Positions 7,995 to 15,323 of a stretch of 64,000 nucleotides of DNA are shown here, piece by piece. Below the pieces are notes generated by a model that was not told the DNA's origin, did no database searches, and was given only the letters and a program-made list of their open reading frames with translations. Position 1 is the stretch's first letter. Each line of letters starts with the position of its first letter. A program made the position numbers and the translations under genes. The stretch comes from Marinomonas gallaica (lineage in GTDB: Bacteria; Pseudomonadota; Gammaproteobacteria; Pseudomonadales; Marinomonadaceae), in assembly GCF_001639745.1 (NCBI RefSeq), contig NZ_LTAX01000001.1:372001-436000 (forward strand), in the 5' to 3' direction.

Positions 7995-8879
7995 ATGTGG
8001 ATCTTATTGGCCATGACTGGCCTATGGGCATTTTCATTCAGCCTGATCGGTGTTTATCTTGCGGGGCAAGTAGATGCTTGGTTTTCTGTTTTAATGCGCA
8101 TAACACTTGCCATGCTCGTATTCTTGCCTTTCATTAAGCTTCGCCAAACCCCTAAGCCACTGGCTTTGAAACTTATGGCGATAGGTGCTTGCCAGCTAGG
8201 CGTAATGTATGGCCTGTATTACCAATCATTCTTGCATCTTTCGGTGCCAGAGGTGCTTCTATTTACGGTGATGACACCTATTTATATCGCTTTGATCAAC
8301 GATATTCTCGAGCGCCGCTTTCACCCCACTTACATTATCAGCGCCATCATTGCTGTCGCCGGAGCCATCAGTATCCGCTATCAAGGCATTGATGAAGGCT
8401 TTATCCAAGGTTTCTTACTCGTTCAGGGCGCTAACCTATGTTTTGGTTTAGGACAGGTTGCGTACAAACGTCTTATGGCGAATACCAAAACAGAGCTTCC
8501 ACAATTAACGCTGTTTGGATGGTTTTTTATTGGCGCATTTATTGTTGTTGTACCGTGCTTCTTATTACTCGGTAATACCGATAAGCTACCAACTACAAAC
8601 CTTCAATGGGGGATTTTAGTGTATCTCGGTGTGATCGCATCAGGAGTAGGCTATTTCGCTTGGAACAAAGGCGCCACGTTGGTCAACGTAGGCGCCCTAG
8701 CGGTTGCAAACAACTTGCTGATACCTGCGGGAATCTTAGTAAACGTTTTGTTTTGGAATCGTGATGCCGATATCGTTCGTTTAGCCATTGGCGGCGGCAT
8801 CATTCTGTTCGCACTTTATCTCAACGAGTGGTTTATCAAAAAAAACGAACGAGCAAAGCTAACCACCGCTAAGGCGTAA
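7995..8879 (+). CDS. EamA/DMT-superfamily permease
   Basis: The protein has 294 residues and about ten hydrophobic helices in two homologous halves, as in drug/metabolite transporters of the EamA (RhaT-like) family. The C-terminal half contains the typical 'VIASGVGYFAWNKGATLVNVGALAVANNLLIP' region, here seen in pieces. ATG at 7995 is preferred because CGGAGAG at 7981-7987 sits seven bases before it. An in-frame ATG at 7965 would add ten non-hydrophobic residues and has no such site. It probably exports amino acids or other metabolites across the inner membrane. It converges on folE with a long shared terminator between them. Confidence 0.85.
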   Translation: MWILLAMTGLWAFSFSLIGVYLAGQVDAWFSVLMRITLAMLVFLPFIKLRQTPKPLALKLMAIGACQLGVMYGLYYQSFLHLSVPEVLLFTVMTPIYIALINDILERRFHPTYIISAIIAVAGAISIRYQGIDEGFIQGFLLVQGANLCFGLGQVAYKRLMANTKTELPQLTLFGWFFIGAFIVVVPCFLLLGNTDKLPTTNLQWGILVYLGVIASGVGYFAWNKGATLVNVGALAVANNLLIPAGILVNVLFWNRDADIVRLAIGGGIILFALYLNEWFIKKNERAKLTTAKA

Positions 8880-8895
8880 GCTAGGGTTTAGATCA

Positions 8896-8949
8896 GCTCA
8901 GTACATTAAAAAAGGGAATCGAATGATTCCCTTTTTTAATGTACTGAGC
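8896..8949. terminator. Bidirectional terminator, 25-bp perfect inverted repeat
   Basis: Two 25-base arms (8896-8920 and 8925-8949) are perfectly complementary around the 4-base loop GAAT. The arms contain A6 and T6 runs outside a GGGAATC/GATTCCC core, so each transcript sees a G/C-rich hairpin followed by U residues. It serves both the EamA gene (+) and folE (-). Confidence 0.9.
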
Positions 8950-8961
8950 GCATCGAATGAT

Positions 8962-9645
8962 TTAATTCGCTAGAAATTCACTACGCGTTTTATCGCTACG
9001 TTTGAACAGACCACCTAAGGCCGTAGTTTGAGTCGATGAGCTGGCATCCATCACGCCACGCGCTTTGACACAATAATGCGTTGCGTTAATGCTAACCGCC
9101 ACATTGTCTGTTTCAAGCAATGCTTGCAAAGTCACCAGAATCTGTTGAGTAAGTCGCTCTTGTACCTGTGGACGCTGACCAAAGAAACGCACGATTCGGT
9201 TGATCTTTGATAAACCAATGATTTTGTTCTTCGGTAAATACGCCACTTTTGCTAAGCCATCGATGGTGACAAAATGATGCTCGCAAGTACTGGTAAACGA
9301 GATATCACTAACCTTAACCATCTCGTCCACTTTCATTTTATTTTCAATGACAGTGATTTTTGGAAATTGGCCGTAATCAAGCCCAGAGAAAATCTCTTTC
9401 ACATACATTTTTGCGATTCGGTGCGGAGTCTCTGACAGACTATCATCCGTTAGATCCAAGCCTAATGTGTAGACAACATCTTCAAACGCAGATTTGATAC
9501 GCTGATACTTTTCTTCTGTTGTAAACCCGTTGTCTATCATTGGCGTTTCAAGGCCATGCTTGATGAGCGCATCACGAACACGACTCGCTTCTTCGGAAAG
9601 CGCAATAGTGCTAACTTTATTGGTTTCTGCCATTGCAGTTGTCAT
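8962..9645 (-). CDS. folE: GTP cyclohydrolase I
   Basis: This 227-residue enzyme converts GTP to 7,8-dihydroneopterin triphosphate, the first step of folate and pterin synthesis, in the cytoplasm. The zinc and catalytic residues are in place: STCEHHF gives Cys121, His123 and His124, and [15 protein letters not shown] gives Cys192. TPHRIAKMY and the [23 protein letters not shown] block are also canonical. ATG at 9645 has AAGGT six bases upstream. A remnant of folM lies 47 bases upstream on the same strand, so the ancestral unit was probably folM-folE, a pterin-related pair. Confidence 0.96.
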   Translation of the reverse strand: MTTAMAETNKVSTIALSEEASRVRDALIKHGLETPMIDNGFTTEEKYQRIKSAFEDVVYTLGLDLTDDSLSETPHRIAKMYVKEIFSGLDYGQFPKITVIENKMKVDEMVKVSDISFTSTCEHHFVTIDGLAKVAYLPKNKIIGLSKINRIVRFFGQRPQVQERLTQQILVTLQALLETDNVAVSINATHYCVKARGVMDASSSTQTTALGGLFKRSDKTRSEFLAN

Positions 9646-9692
9646 ATCAATACCTTGTCTCGCTAATTCGTTGATTCATGATGCCTAGAGCG

Positions 9693-10040
9693 TCATAGCT
9701 TGCTTAGTAAAGCCAAATGACGACCTCCGCCAAAAGCCAATGTACGCTTGGTCATGTAACGACTACTTAGGAGGTATTGTACCGCTGCAACCCCTTCCTG
9801 TTCACCTGATTCTAGGCATAATAACGATTTTTTTAATGCTTTCTGCTGATATTCCTTATTGTCGCCTTCCTGAAACATCAAAAGTGATGGTGCAATTGCA
9901 TTAACTTTTACATTGGTTGCCAACTGGCGAGAGAAGGATAAACTTAAATTAGCTAGGCGCGCTTTGCTAGCAGCGCACGCAATATGCTTATCACTGCCTT
10001 TTCCCGCCACATAGTCGGTTAAATATATATATTTGCTCAT
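9693..10040 (-). pseudogene. folM: Truncated dihydromonapterin reductase (FolM) remnant
   Basis: The 115-residue frame matches only the C-terminal half of FolM, a short-chain dehydrogenase of about 240 residues that reduces dihydromonapterin. Landmarks are TDYVAGKGSDKHI, VKVNAIAPSLLMF and FGGGRHLAL. The whole Rossmann nucleotide-binding half (TGxxxRIG, NNAS) is missing, and it is not recoverable in any frame of the 186 bases upstream; an in-frame TAA lies a few codons before the ATG. The catalytic YxxxK also reads C-AAS-K: Cys22 replaces the tyrosine through a TAC-to-TGC change, while Lys26 remains. Both facts argue against reductase activity. It could still be expressed as a small protein, but a decaying gene is the simplest reading. 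Confidence 0.85.
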
Positions 10041-10238
10041 TCTGCCATTTTGGCAGCGTTAATGAGTAAATTCCTGCTATAACGCACTTATTACGATTGC
10101 GTAATACTTTTAAGCTTCAATCATACATCAAGCCATTTTTTTCATTTGATAACGCAATCAAATTTAGGTTGATTCGCAAAAGTAGTCTAACTTTTATAGA
10201 TCCTTAACCCATGCCTACTCTTAACGATGGAGCGCACT
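10041..10238. promoter_or_regulatory. Divergent control region with inverted repeats
   Basis: Between the folM remnant (-) and the hydrolase gene (+) lie three small inverted repeats: CTGCCA-AAA-TGGCAG just before the folM-remnant start (about 10042-10056, minus-strand reading), ATTACG-ATTG-CGTAAT (10090-10105), and ATTTGAT-AACGCA-ATCAAAT (10144-10163). The last two have the size of dimeric regulator sites. No regulator can be assigned. Confidence 0.4.
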
Positions 10239-11135
10239 ATGAGTTCACAAGAAAAGCTACCTAGCATCCCCCAAGCGGCATTTGATTGGTATGACGAGTA
10301 CGCTCACGGTGATATCGACCGCCGTACTTTTATTCGCCGTTTATCAACGCTAGGCGCAGCAGGAATTACAGCATCGGCAGTATCAGCTGCTTTACTACCG
10401 AATTACGCTTTAGCAGAACAAGTCTCATTTAATGACCCACAGATTTCAGCTCGTTATGTTGAAATTGATGCACCCAATGGACATGGCAAAGCGCGCGGCT
10501 ATCTAGTAACCCCCGTTGGTGTAAGCAACGATAACCCAGCCCCAGGCGTCATTGTGGTCCATGAAAATCGGGGCTTAAATCCCTACATAGAGGACGTCGC
10601 TAGACGTCTTGCTAAAGACGGATTCGTCGCCTTCGCACCTGATGCGTTGTTTCCATTGGGAGGCTATCCAGGCAATGATGATGAAGGCCGAGCAATGCAA
10701 AAGACCTTGGACCGAGACAAGATTCTAGGAGATTTCAGTGATGCGGCCACGTACCTTAAATCATCTTCCATCACGACCAATAAACTTGGCATTGTTGGTT
10801 TTTGCTTTGGGGGTTATGTTTCCAACCAATTAGCCGCTTCTTGGCCTAATATGATTGATGCTGCTGTCCCATTTTACGGCACACCGCCAACGACTGACTT
10901 ACAAAATTTAAAAGGCCCTCTCTTGCTACACTTCGCCGAACTCGATCAACGGGTCAATGCAACATGGCCCGATTACGAAAGTGCTTTAAAAACCATGGGA
11001 GTGGATTATCAGGCGCATATGTACGAACGGGTTAATCATGGTTTTCATAATGATTCCACTGCTCGCTACGATGAAGACAGCGCCGAACTGGCATGGCAGC
11101 GCACTGTCGATTTTTTCAAGCTTCAACTAACCTAA
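10239..11135 (+). CDS. Tat-exported dienelactone hydrolase family protein
   Basis: The protein has 298 residues. After a short cytoplasmic lead it carries a twin-arginine motif, DRRTFIRRL (Arg28-Arg29), a hydrophobic stretch and a likely cleavage site after NYALA, so it should be exported folded by Tat. The mature part is an alpha/beta hydrolase of the DLH family with the triad Cys189 (GFCFGG), Asp236 (AELDQRV) and His267 (VNHGFH). Such enzymes hydrolyse lactones or esters; the natural substrate here is unknown. ATG at 10239 is chosen because GATGGAG lies six bases before it, and the ATG at 10227 would overlap that site. A clear terminator follows, so it is monocistronic. Confidence 0.88.
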   Translation: MSSQEKLPSIPQAAFDWYDEYAHGDIDRRTFIRRLSTLGAAGITASAVSAALLPNYALAEQVSFNDPQISARYVEIDAPNGHGKARGYLVTPVGVSNDNPAPGVIVVHENRGLNPYIEDVARRLAKDGFVAFAPDALFPLGGYPGNDDEGRAMQKTLDRDKILGDFSDAATYLKSSSITTNKLGIVGFCFGGYVSNQLAASWPNMIDAAVPFYGTPPTTDLQNLKGPLLLHFAELDQRVNATWPDYESALKTMGVDYQAHMYERVNHGFHNDSTARYDEDSAELAWQRTVDFFKLQLT

Positions 11136-11153
11136 CAACCCTCATCTAGAAAT

Positions 11154-11184
11154 AACAAAGGCCTTTTTGGAAGGCCTTTGTTTA
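11154..11184 (+). terminator. Intrinsic terminator after the hydrolase gene
   Basis: AACAAAGGCC-TTTTTGG-AAGGCCTTTGTT forms a near-perfect hairpin ending in TTT. It begins 18 bases after the stop codon. Confidence 0.75.
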
Positions 11185-11204
11185 TGACGCATCGCTCACA
11201 ATTA

Positions 11205-12284
11205 TTATATTGCTGCAGGCATGATGTCATTTTTGCAAAAATACACGCCATTACTTGGCAGAACATGCTGCCACATCGCCGTACTCAGTTCTTCGATCGG
11301 CGTTTTTGCGCCAGCAGCGACCCACTCAGCAATACCACGAGCAACATTCGGGTAGGCAACTCTGACGACTTTGGCATTATCAAGCCAATCACGAATCACA
11401 TCTGACGATAAAGCACTCGTCGAACTCGCAAACCTTAAACGCTCCAATGCTACGACATTAGACAGTTGCTCCACCTGACCTTGTAAGGGTTTCACCATAA
11501 TTCGTCGCCCCAAATGCAGCGCTTCAGAGTTTAATTCAAATCCTGCGTTGCAAAGTACAGATTCACATTCTCTTAAGTTTTTCTGGAATCCCTCTCGGCT
11601 AAAGGGAAAGACTTCGATATTTCCGTAAACACCTGGATCAATGTCTTTGCAATGCATTCTGAAACGGTGTGACGTGACACTTTCCAAGCACTCCATAACC
11701 TCTTCACTGTTTTCAAACGGTAGATATACCAATACGTTATTGTCTGCAGCAGAGTTCATCGAATATTGACTAGAATGCTGAATAATAGGCGGCAAAATAG
11801 GCTTATCAAAATGATGCCAATGTACCCCGATACCTTGCGCTACTGGTGCAAAATTGGACATTACCCAGGCACCAAGCACATCCCCTTTAAACTTAGGAAT
11901 ATCATGTTGAAAGGCATATTGATGACCAACACCAATACAGTGTTTGCCTTGTCGCTTGGCCGCCCACGCAGTAATCGGCTCAAAATCCGTTAGGACAAGA
12001 TCATAAGAGGACAAGTCTAATGCACGAATATCGCGAAATAATTGAACTATCTGAGCTTTTCGATACGTTGCCAACAAGTTCACCTTGCCATCTTTAGCAA
12101 CAAACGATAATCCACTAAACGCACGAAACTCACCAAAACATTGCATATCAAAATAGTCACTTCTATCTCTTCCTGAAAAGACATAATCCACTTTGATACC
12201 GAGTCGCTCGAACTCAACACTCATTGCTCGGGCACGGGTAATGTGACCATTTCCGGTGCCCTGTACCCCATATAGAATTTTCAT
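11205..12284 (-). CDS. MJ1255-like glycosyltransferase
   Basis: The protein has 359 residues and a GT-B layout. The N-terminus MKILYGVQGTGNGHITRA is the donor/acceptor loop typical of the MJ1255/VC2487 family (related to MurG and UDP-glucuronosyltransferases). The C-terminal half contains CNAGFELNSEALHLGRRIMVKP, the nucleotide-sugar binding region of that family. It probably acts at the cytoplasmic face of the inner membrane on a lipid or envelope acceptor. It overlaps the upstream PAP2 phosphatase gene by four bases (ATGA), indicating translational coupling. The pair may make and process a glycolipid or polyprenyl-linked sugar. Substrate and product are not known. Confidence 0.82.
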   Translation of the reverse strand: MKILYGVQGTGNGHITRARAMSVEFERLGIKVDYVFSGRDRSDYFDMQCFGEFRAFSGLSFVAKDGKVNLLATYRKAQIVQLFRDIRALDLSSYDLVLTDFEPITAWAAKRQGKHCIGVGHQYAFQHDIPKFKGDVLGAWVMSNFAPVAQGIGVHWHHFDKPILPPIIQHSSQYSMNSAADNNVLVYLPFENSEEVMECLESVTSHRFRMHCKDIDPGVYGNIEVFPFSREGFQKNLRECESVLCNAGFELNSEALHLGRRIMVKPLQGQVEQLSNVVALERLRFASSTSALSSDVIRDWLDNAKVVRVAYPNVARGIAEWVAAGAKTPIEELSTAMWQHVLPSNGVYFCKNDIMPAAI

Positions 12285-12796
12285 GCTAAAGCCTCAAATG
12301 TCACCATGGCACATGTCGTTCCCAACAAAGCCCCCATTGCCGTATCCGTTGGAAAGTGCACGCCTAAAAAGATTCGAGACATAGCCACCATGGCAGACCA
12401 GCTGTAAAAGCTCATATAAAATTCAGGAACCCATTCACTCAAGCAGTACGCCATAAAAAAGGCACCTGAAGTATGTCCGGATGGAAAGGAAAATTGATCA
12501 GAAGGACGGATAAAGCTCGTAAAATCATCCAGAATGTCGGCGGGACGGTTTCGTTTAAAACTCTTTTTCAGAAGCAGATACAGTATGCGCTCAATTGTGA
12601 AACCTACAGCAACGATCAGAGCACATTGAGAATACCCCATAGACCACATTGAGAAGGCTAATAAGACGTACAAAGGCCCATCAGCAGACATTGAAACAAC
12701 ACGACTTGCTCGTGTCATAATTTGGCGATGCTTACGTGCCATCAGCCAATAAAACGTCGAAACGTCCATGTTGTGAATGCTGTTCAGTATGTTCAT
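12281..12796 (-). CDS. PAP2-family membrane phosphatase
   Basis: The protein has 171 residues and about five membrane helices. All three PAP2 motifs are intact: KSFKRNRP (KX6RP), PSGHTSGAF (PSGH) and SRIFLGVHFPTD (SRX5HX3D). Family members dephosphorylate phosphatidic acid, phosphatidylglycerophosphate or undecaprenyl diphosphate at the periplasmic face. The stop codon overlaps the glycosyltransferase start, so the two are translated together. The likely role is a lipid-phosphate phosphatase working with that transferase. Confidence 0.88.
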   Translation of the reverse strand: MNILNSIHNMDVSTFYWLMARKHRQIMTRASRVVSMSADGPLYVLLAFSMWSMGYSQCALIVAVGFTIERILYLLLKKSFKRNRPADILDDFTSFIRPSDQFSFPSGHTSGAFFMAYCLSEWVPEFYMSFYSWSAMVAMSRIFLGVHFPTDTAMGALLGTTCAMVTFEALA

Positions 12797-12883
12797 AACC
12801 CCCCCGCCTCTACACGTCTTCTATACTTACAACATAGAAAGTTTGGGTGTCATTTTCGTGGCAGGAGGATGATGCTTTTATGA

Positions 12884-12908
12884 CAAAAAAACGCTCCCGA
12901 AGGAGCGT
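12884..12908 (-). terminator. Intrinsic terminator of pldA
   Basis: On the minus strand ACGCTCC-TTC-GGGAGCGT is followed by a run of seven T. Confidence 0.88.
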
Positions 12909-12943
12909 GTAATACAAATATGATGTTCTACTTATTAAAACAA

Positions 12944-13903
12944 CTATAACCAGTTCGACAACATAATTCCTAAACCAAATGAGCGCGTGTAGTTATCATA
13001 GTCTAATAATGACTGCCCATACCCTTCGAAATATTGCGCGTAACCGCGCGCCTTGCCCCACATTGGAAAACTCACGCCCAGCTGCACTGCTCCACGATTG
13101 TCGGAGAAATTAAGATTGTTGCGCAGTACCAAATCGTATGTCACATCATTGTCCACATGCACAATGGTCAACTCGCCATTTCCCATGTAGTCATCAATAT
13201 CCGGGTTGTCATCGTCCTCATCGGATTCAGGAATGCGATACCAAGGTTTGAACGACACAACAGTGTTATTACGTTCAAATATAAAATCCGCGTACACTCG
13301 ATTCCATGATCTAGACAGAGGATCAGCACGACCATTAGATTGATGATTGATGCCGTAATTAATGTGTTTTAGCTCAGTCCCCCAAAAAGAAAAATTGGGC
13401 TCCGTGGTAATGAAGGCCTCCGGTTCGTAATTTGTATCTCGAAATGGGGCAGATATTTCACTATTGTAGGCTTGCCAATAAGACTGCTGCGTGTAAGCAA
13501 ACCACAGTTTAGAGTTTCGACCCAGTACCCCTTTTGCAACCGGAAATTTAAAACTCAATTGGAACTTAAACTCTACATCCTGTAATTCATTGGACTCAAT
13601 ACTGTTATATGTGTCGCGATCCCCTGTCTTTTGTGTGTAATAAACAGGCAGAAAATAATTAGGACGGTGAGGCGTTAAAACAAAAGGTTCATTAGAGGTT
13701 CTTTCTTCTCGCTGAACACGCTGCTCAATCATGCCATTGGCTTTTCTAGCGCGCTCAGCAATTGGCTCAGGCACATCAGGTTCCATCGATGATTTCGTTT
13801 TTTGCGTTGTACTAGAATCGTCTATTGACGGTTGATCTACAGCCCAAGCACTAGAGAAAACCCCTAAGCTGATTAAGAGCATACTTACCTTTCGCCAATT
13901 CAT
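12944..13903 (-). CDS. pldA: Outer-membrane phospholipase A (OMPLA)
   Basis: The predicted 319-residue precursor has signal peptide MNWRKVSMLLISLGVFSSAWA and a 12-strand barrel domain. The catalytic triad is visible: His187 and Ser189 in GINHQSNGR, and Asn201 in SRSWNRVY. The spacing of 14 between His and Asn equals that of E. coli (His142, Asn156). The enzyme hydrolyses phospholipids that reach the outer leaflet after envelope damage and needs calcium-induced dimers. ATG at 13903 is chosen because it starts the signal peptide and is preceded by AGGATCAGG. The upstream in-frame ATG at 13993 would add 30 unrelated residues and overlap the next gene. An unusual acidic/threonine-rich linker of about 50 residues precedes the barrel. 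Confidence 0.93.
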   Translation of the reverse strand: MNWRKVSMLLISLGVFSSAWAVDQPSIDDSSTTQKTKSSMEPDVPEPIAERARKANGMIEQRVQREERTSNEPFVLTPHRPNYFLPVYYTQKTGDRDTYNSIESNELQDVEFKFQLSFKFPVAKGVLGRNSKLWFAYTQQSYWQAYNSEISAPFRDTNYEPEAFITTEPNFSFWGTELKHINYGINHQSNGRADPLSRSWNRVYADFIFERNNTVVSFKPWYRIPESDEDDDNPDIDDYMGNGELTIVHVDNDVTYDLVLRNNLNFSDNRGAVQLGVSFPMWGKARGYAQYFEGYGQSLLDYDNYTRSFGLGIMLSNWL

Positions 13904-13946
13904 GACCTGATCCTGCCTATTGAAATGTTTATTTAATAAAGGGTAA

Positions 13947-14294
13947 TTAACTAGAAAAGACTTTGCGGATGTAACTGTCTTGCACCATTTCACATATCTC
14001 TACTGACAGGCTAACCTGTTTCACGGCAAAGCGGCACAAAGCATCAAGGACAGACTGTGAAAGTTGAGATTTTTGTTGCGATGTTCGCCCAGGCAACAGT
14101 CGGATTGTTACATGCACAAAGGCATCCTGAACACCACCCGTTATAAAATGCTTACAGGCAAAAGCGCGTAGTTTAATATCATTCGCTTCAAATAAGTTGG
14201 ACTCAAGACAAGCTTGCTGAACCGCCTCCATCCAATCTAGTGGTGGCACTTCTTGCTCAAGATTTTGGCTGTACTCAATAATACAATGCGGCAT
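13947..14294 (-). CDS. 5-carboxymethyl-2-hydroxymuconate isomerase family tautomerase
   Basis: The protein has 115 residues and belongs to the CHMI branch of the tautomerase superfamily, which uses the N-terminal proline (Pro2 of the gene product) as base. Visible features are MPHCIIEYSQNL at the start and the conserved AFVHVTIRLLPGRT region in the middle, matching the usual ~115-125 residues. In homoprotocatechuate catabolism the enzyme isomerises 5-carboxymethyl-2-hydroxymuconate, but no other hpa genes are nearby, so that substrate is not assured. It follows the GhrA-like gene by 34 bases on the same strand and precedes pldA. Confidence 0.82.
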   Translation of the reverse strand: MPHCIIEYSQNLEQEVPPLDWMEAVQQACLESNLFEANDIKLRAFACKHFITGGVQDAFVHVTIRLLPGRTSQQKSQLSQSVLDALCRFAVKQVSLSVEICEMVQDSYIRKVFSS

Positions 14295-14328
14295 AGTGAC
14301 TTCCTTTTATTGTTTTATAACGAAAGTA

Positions 14329-15279
14329 TTAGTACCCAAGCTGGGTATTCACCGTGTCAGGTAAAACCCGCAAATGGCGGTAGTTACGAACATTTTGAGC
14401 CACTATTTCACTTGCACTTTGCACTGTCGTAGGGGCCGATATATGAGGCAGAACGGTGACTTTAGGATGAGTCCAAAATGTATGCGAAACGGGCAAAGGT
14501 TCGTAGGCAAATACATCTAATACAGCATGCTGAATATGCCCACGATTGAGGTCATAAAGCAAAGCTTCATCATCAATGATTCGTCCTCGCGCAAAATTAA
14601 TCAGTTTTGCCCCTGGCTTTAATTTGCTTAAGTTCTCGAAGCTTAAAAGATTTTCTGTGGCCGGGGTGTGAGGCAATAAACAGATTAAGATATCGCTTCG
14701 CCCTAATACCCTATCAAGACCTTCACTCGTTGAAAACGTTTCAATCTGGTCAATCGTTTTCTGACTTCGGCTCCAAGCAATCACATTAAAACCGAGCTTC
14801 GCTAACAACAATGCAGCCTCTTTACCTAACTCACCTAGGCCAAGCACGCCAACCGTTCGTTCGCTAGCAGAAATATAAGACAATGGCTGCCAAACTGCTT
14901 TTGCTTGCTGCGCAGCGTATTCTGGCATATCTCGATGTAGGTATAATGTCCATGCTAATACAGCTTCAGCCATCGTCTGACTAAGTTTAGGGTCAACTAA
15001 CCGAACAATACTAAAATTATGAGTCACTGGGCTTTGGAGTATTTTTTCAACTCCCGCCCACACACTGTGAACCCAGACCAGATTCGGCAGTGTTTGCAAC
15101 TCTTCTGGGTTTGGATTCGCAACTATGGCAATGTCGACTAATTGACGTGCTTGATCGTTAAGCATTCGTAAAGGAAGAATCGTCTCATCAGGCATTAACT
15201 TAGATAAAGCTTGTAACCAAACATTCTCATCGGATTCGTTCATCGTACTTACGAAAGGAATAGTAGGGGTTGTTATCAT
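14329..15279 (-). CDS. GhrA-like glyoxylate/hydroxypyruvate reductase
   Basis: The protein has 316 residues and is a D-2-hydroxyacid dehydrogenase. The Rossmann motif is VGVLGLGELGKEAALLLAKLG. The catalytic Arg lies in NFARGRIID, Glu in VFAYEPLP and His in LPHISAPT. The overall form (short, with LVWVHSVWAGVEKIL early on) fits the GhrA branch, which reduces glyoxylate and hydroxypyruvate with NADPH. It sits at the head of a minus-strand run ahead of the CHMI-type tautomerase. The two might share an operon in degradation of a small acid, though pldA downstream is functionally unrelated. Confidence 0.85.
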   Translation of the reverse strand: MITTPTIPFVSTMNESDENVWLQALSKLMPDETILPLRMLNDQARQLVDIAIVANPNPEELQTLPNLVWVHSVWAGVEKILQSPVTHNFSIVRLVDPKLSQTMAEAVLAWTLYLHRDMPEYAAQQAKAVWQPLSYISASERTVGVLGLGELGKEAALLLAKLGFNVIAWSRSQKTIDQIETFSTSEGLDRVLGRSDILICLLPHTPATENLLSFENLSKLKPGAKLINFARGRIIDDEALLYDLNRGHIQHAVLDVFAYEPLPVSHTFWTHPKVTVLPHISAPTTVQSASEIVAQNVRNYRHLRVLPDTVNTQLGY

Positions 15280-15323
15280 GCTTCAGCCTCCATTATTTCG
15301 TACTACTCTGCTGTATTCTGAAC

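Noticed and set aside
13904-13993. N-terminal extension of OMPLA by 30 residues
   Set aside because: It would precede the clear signal peptide and overlap the tautomerase gene; the ATG at 13903 has a good ribosome binding site.
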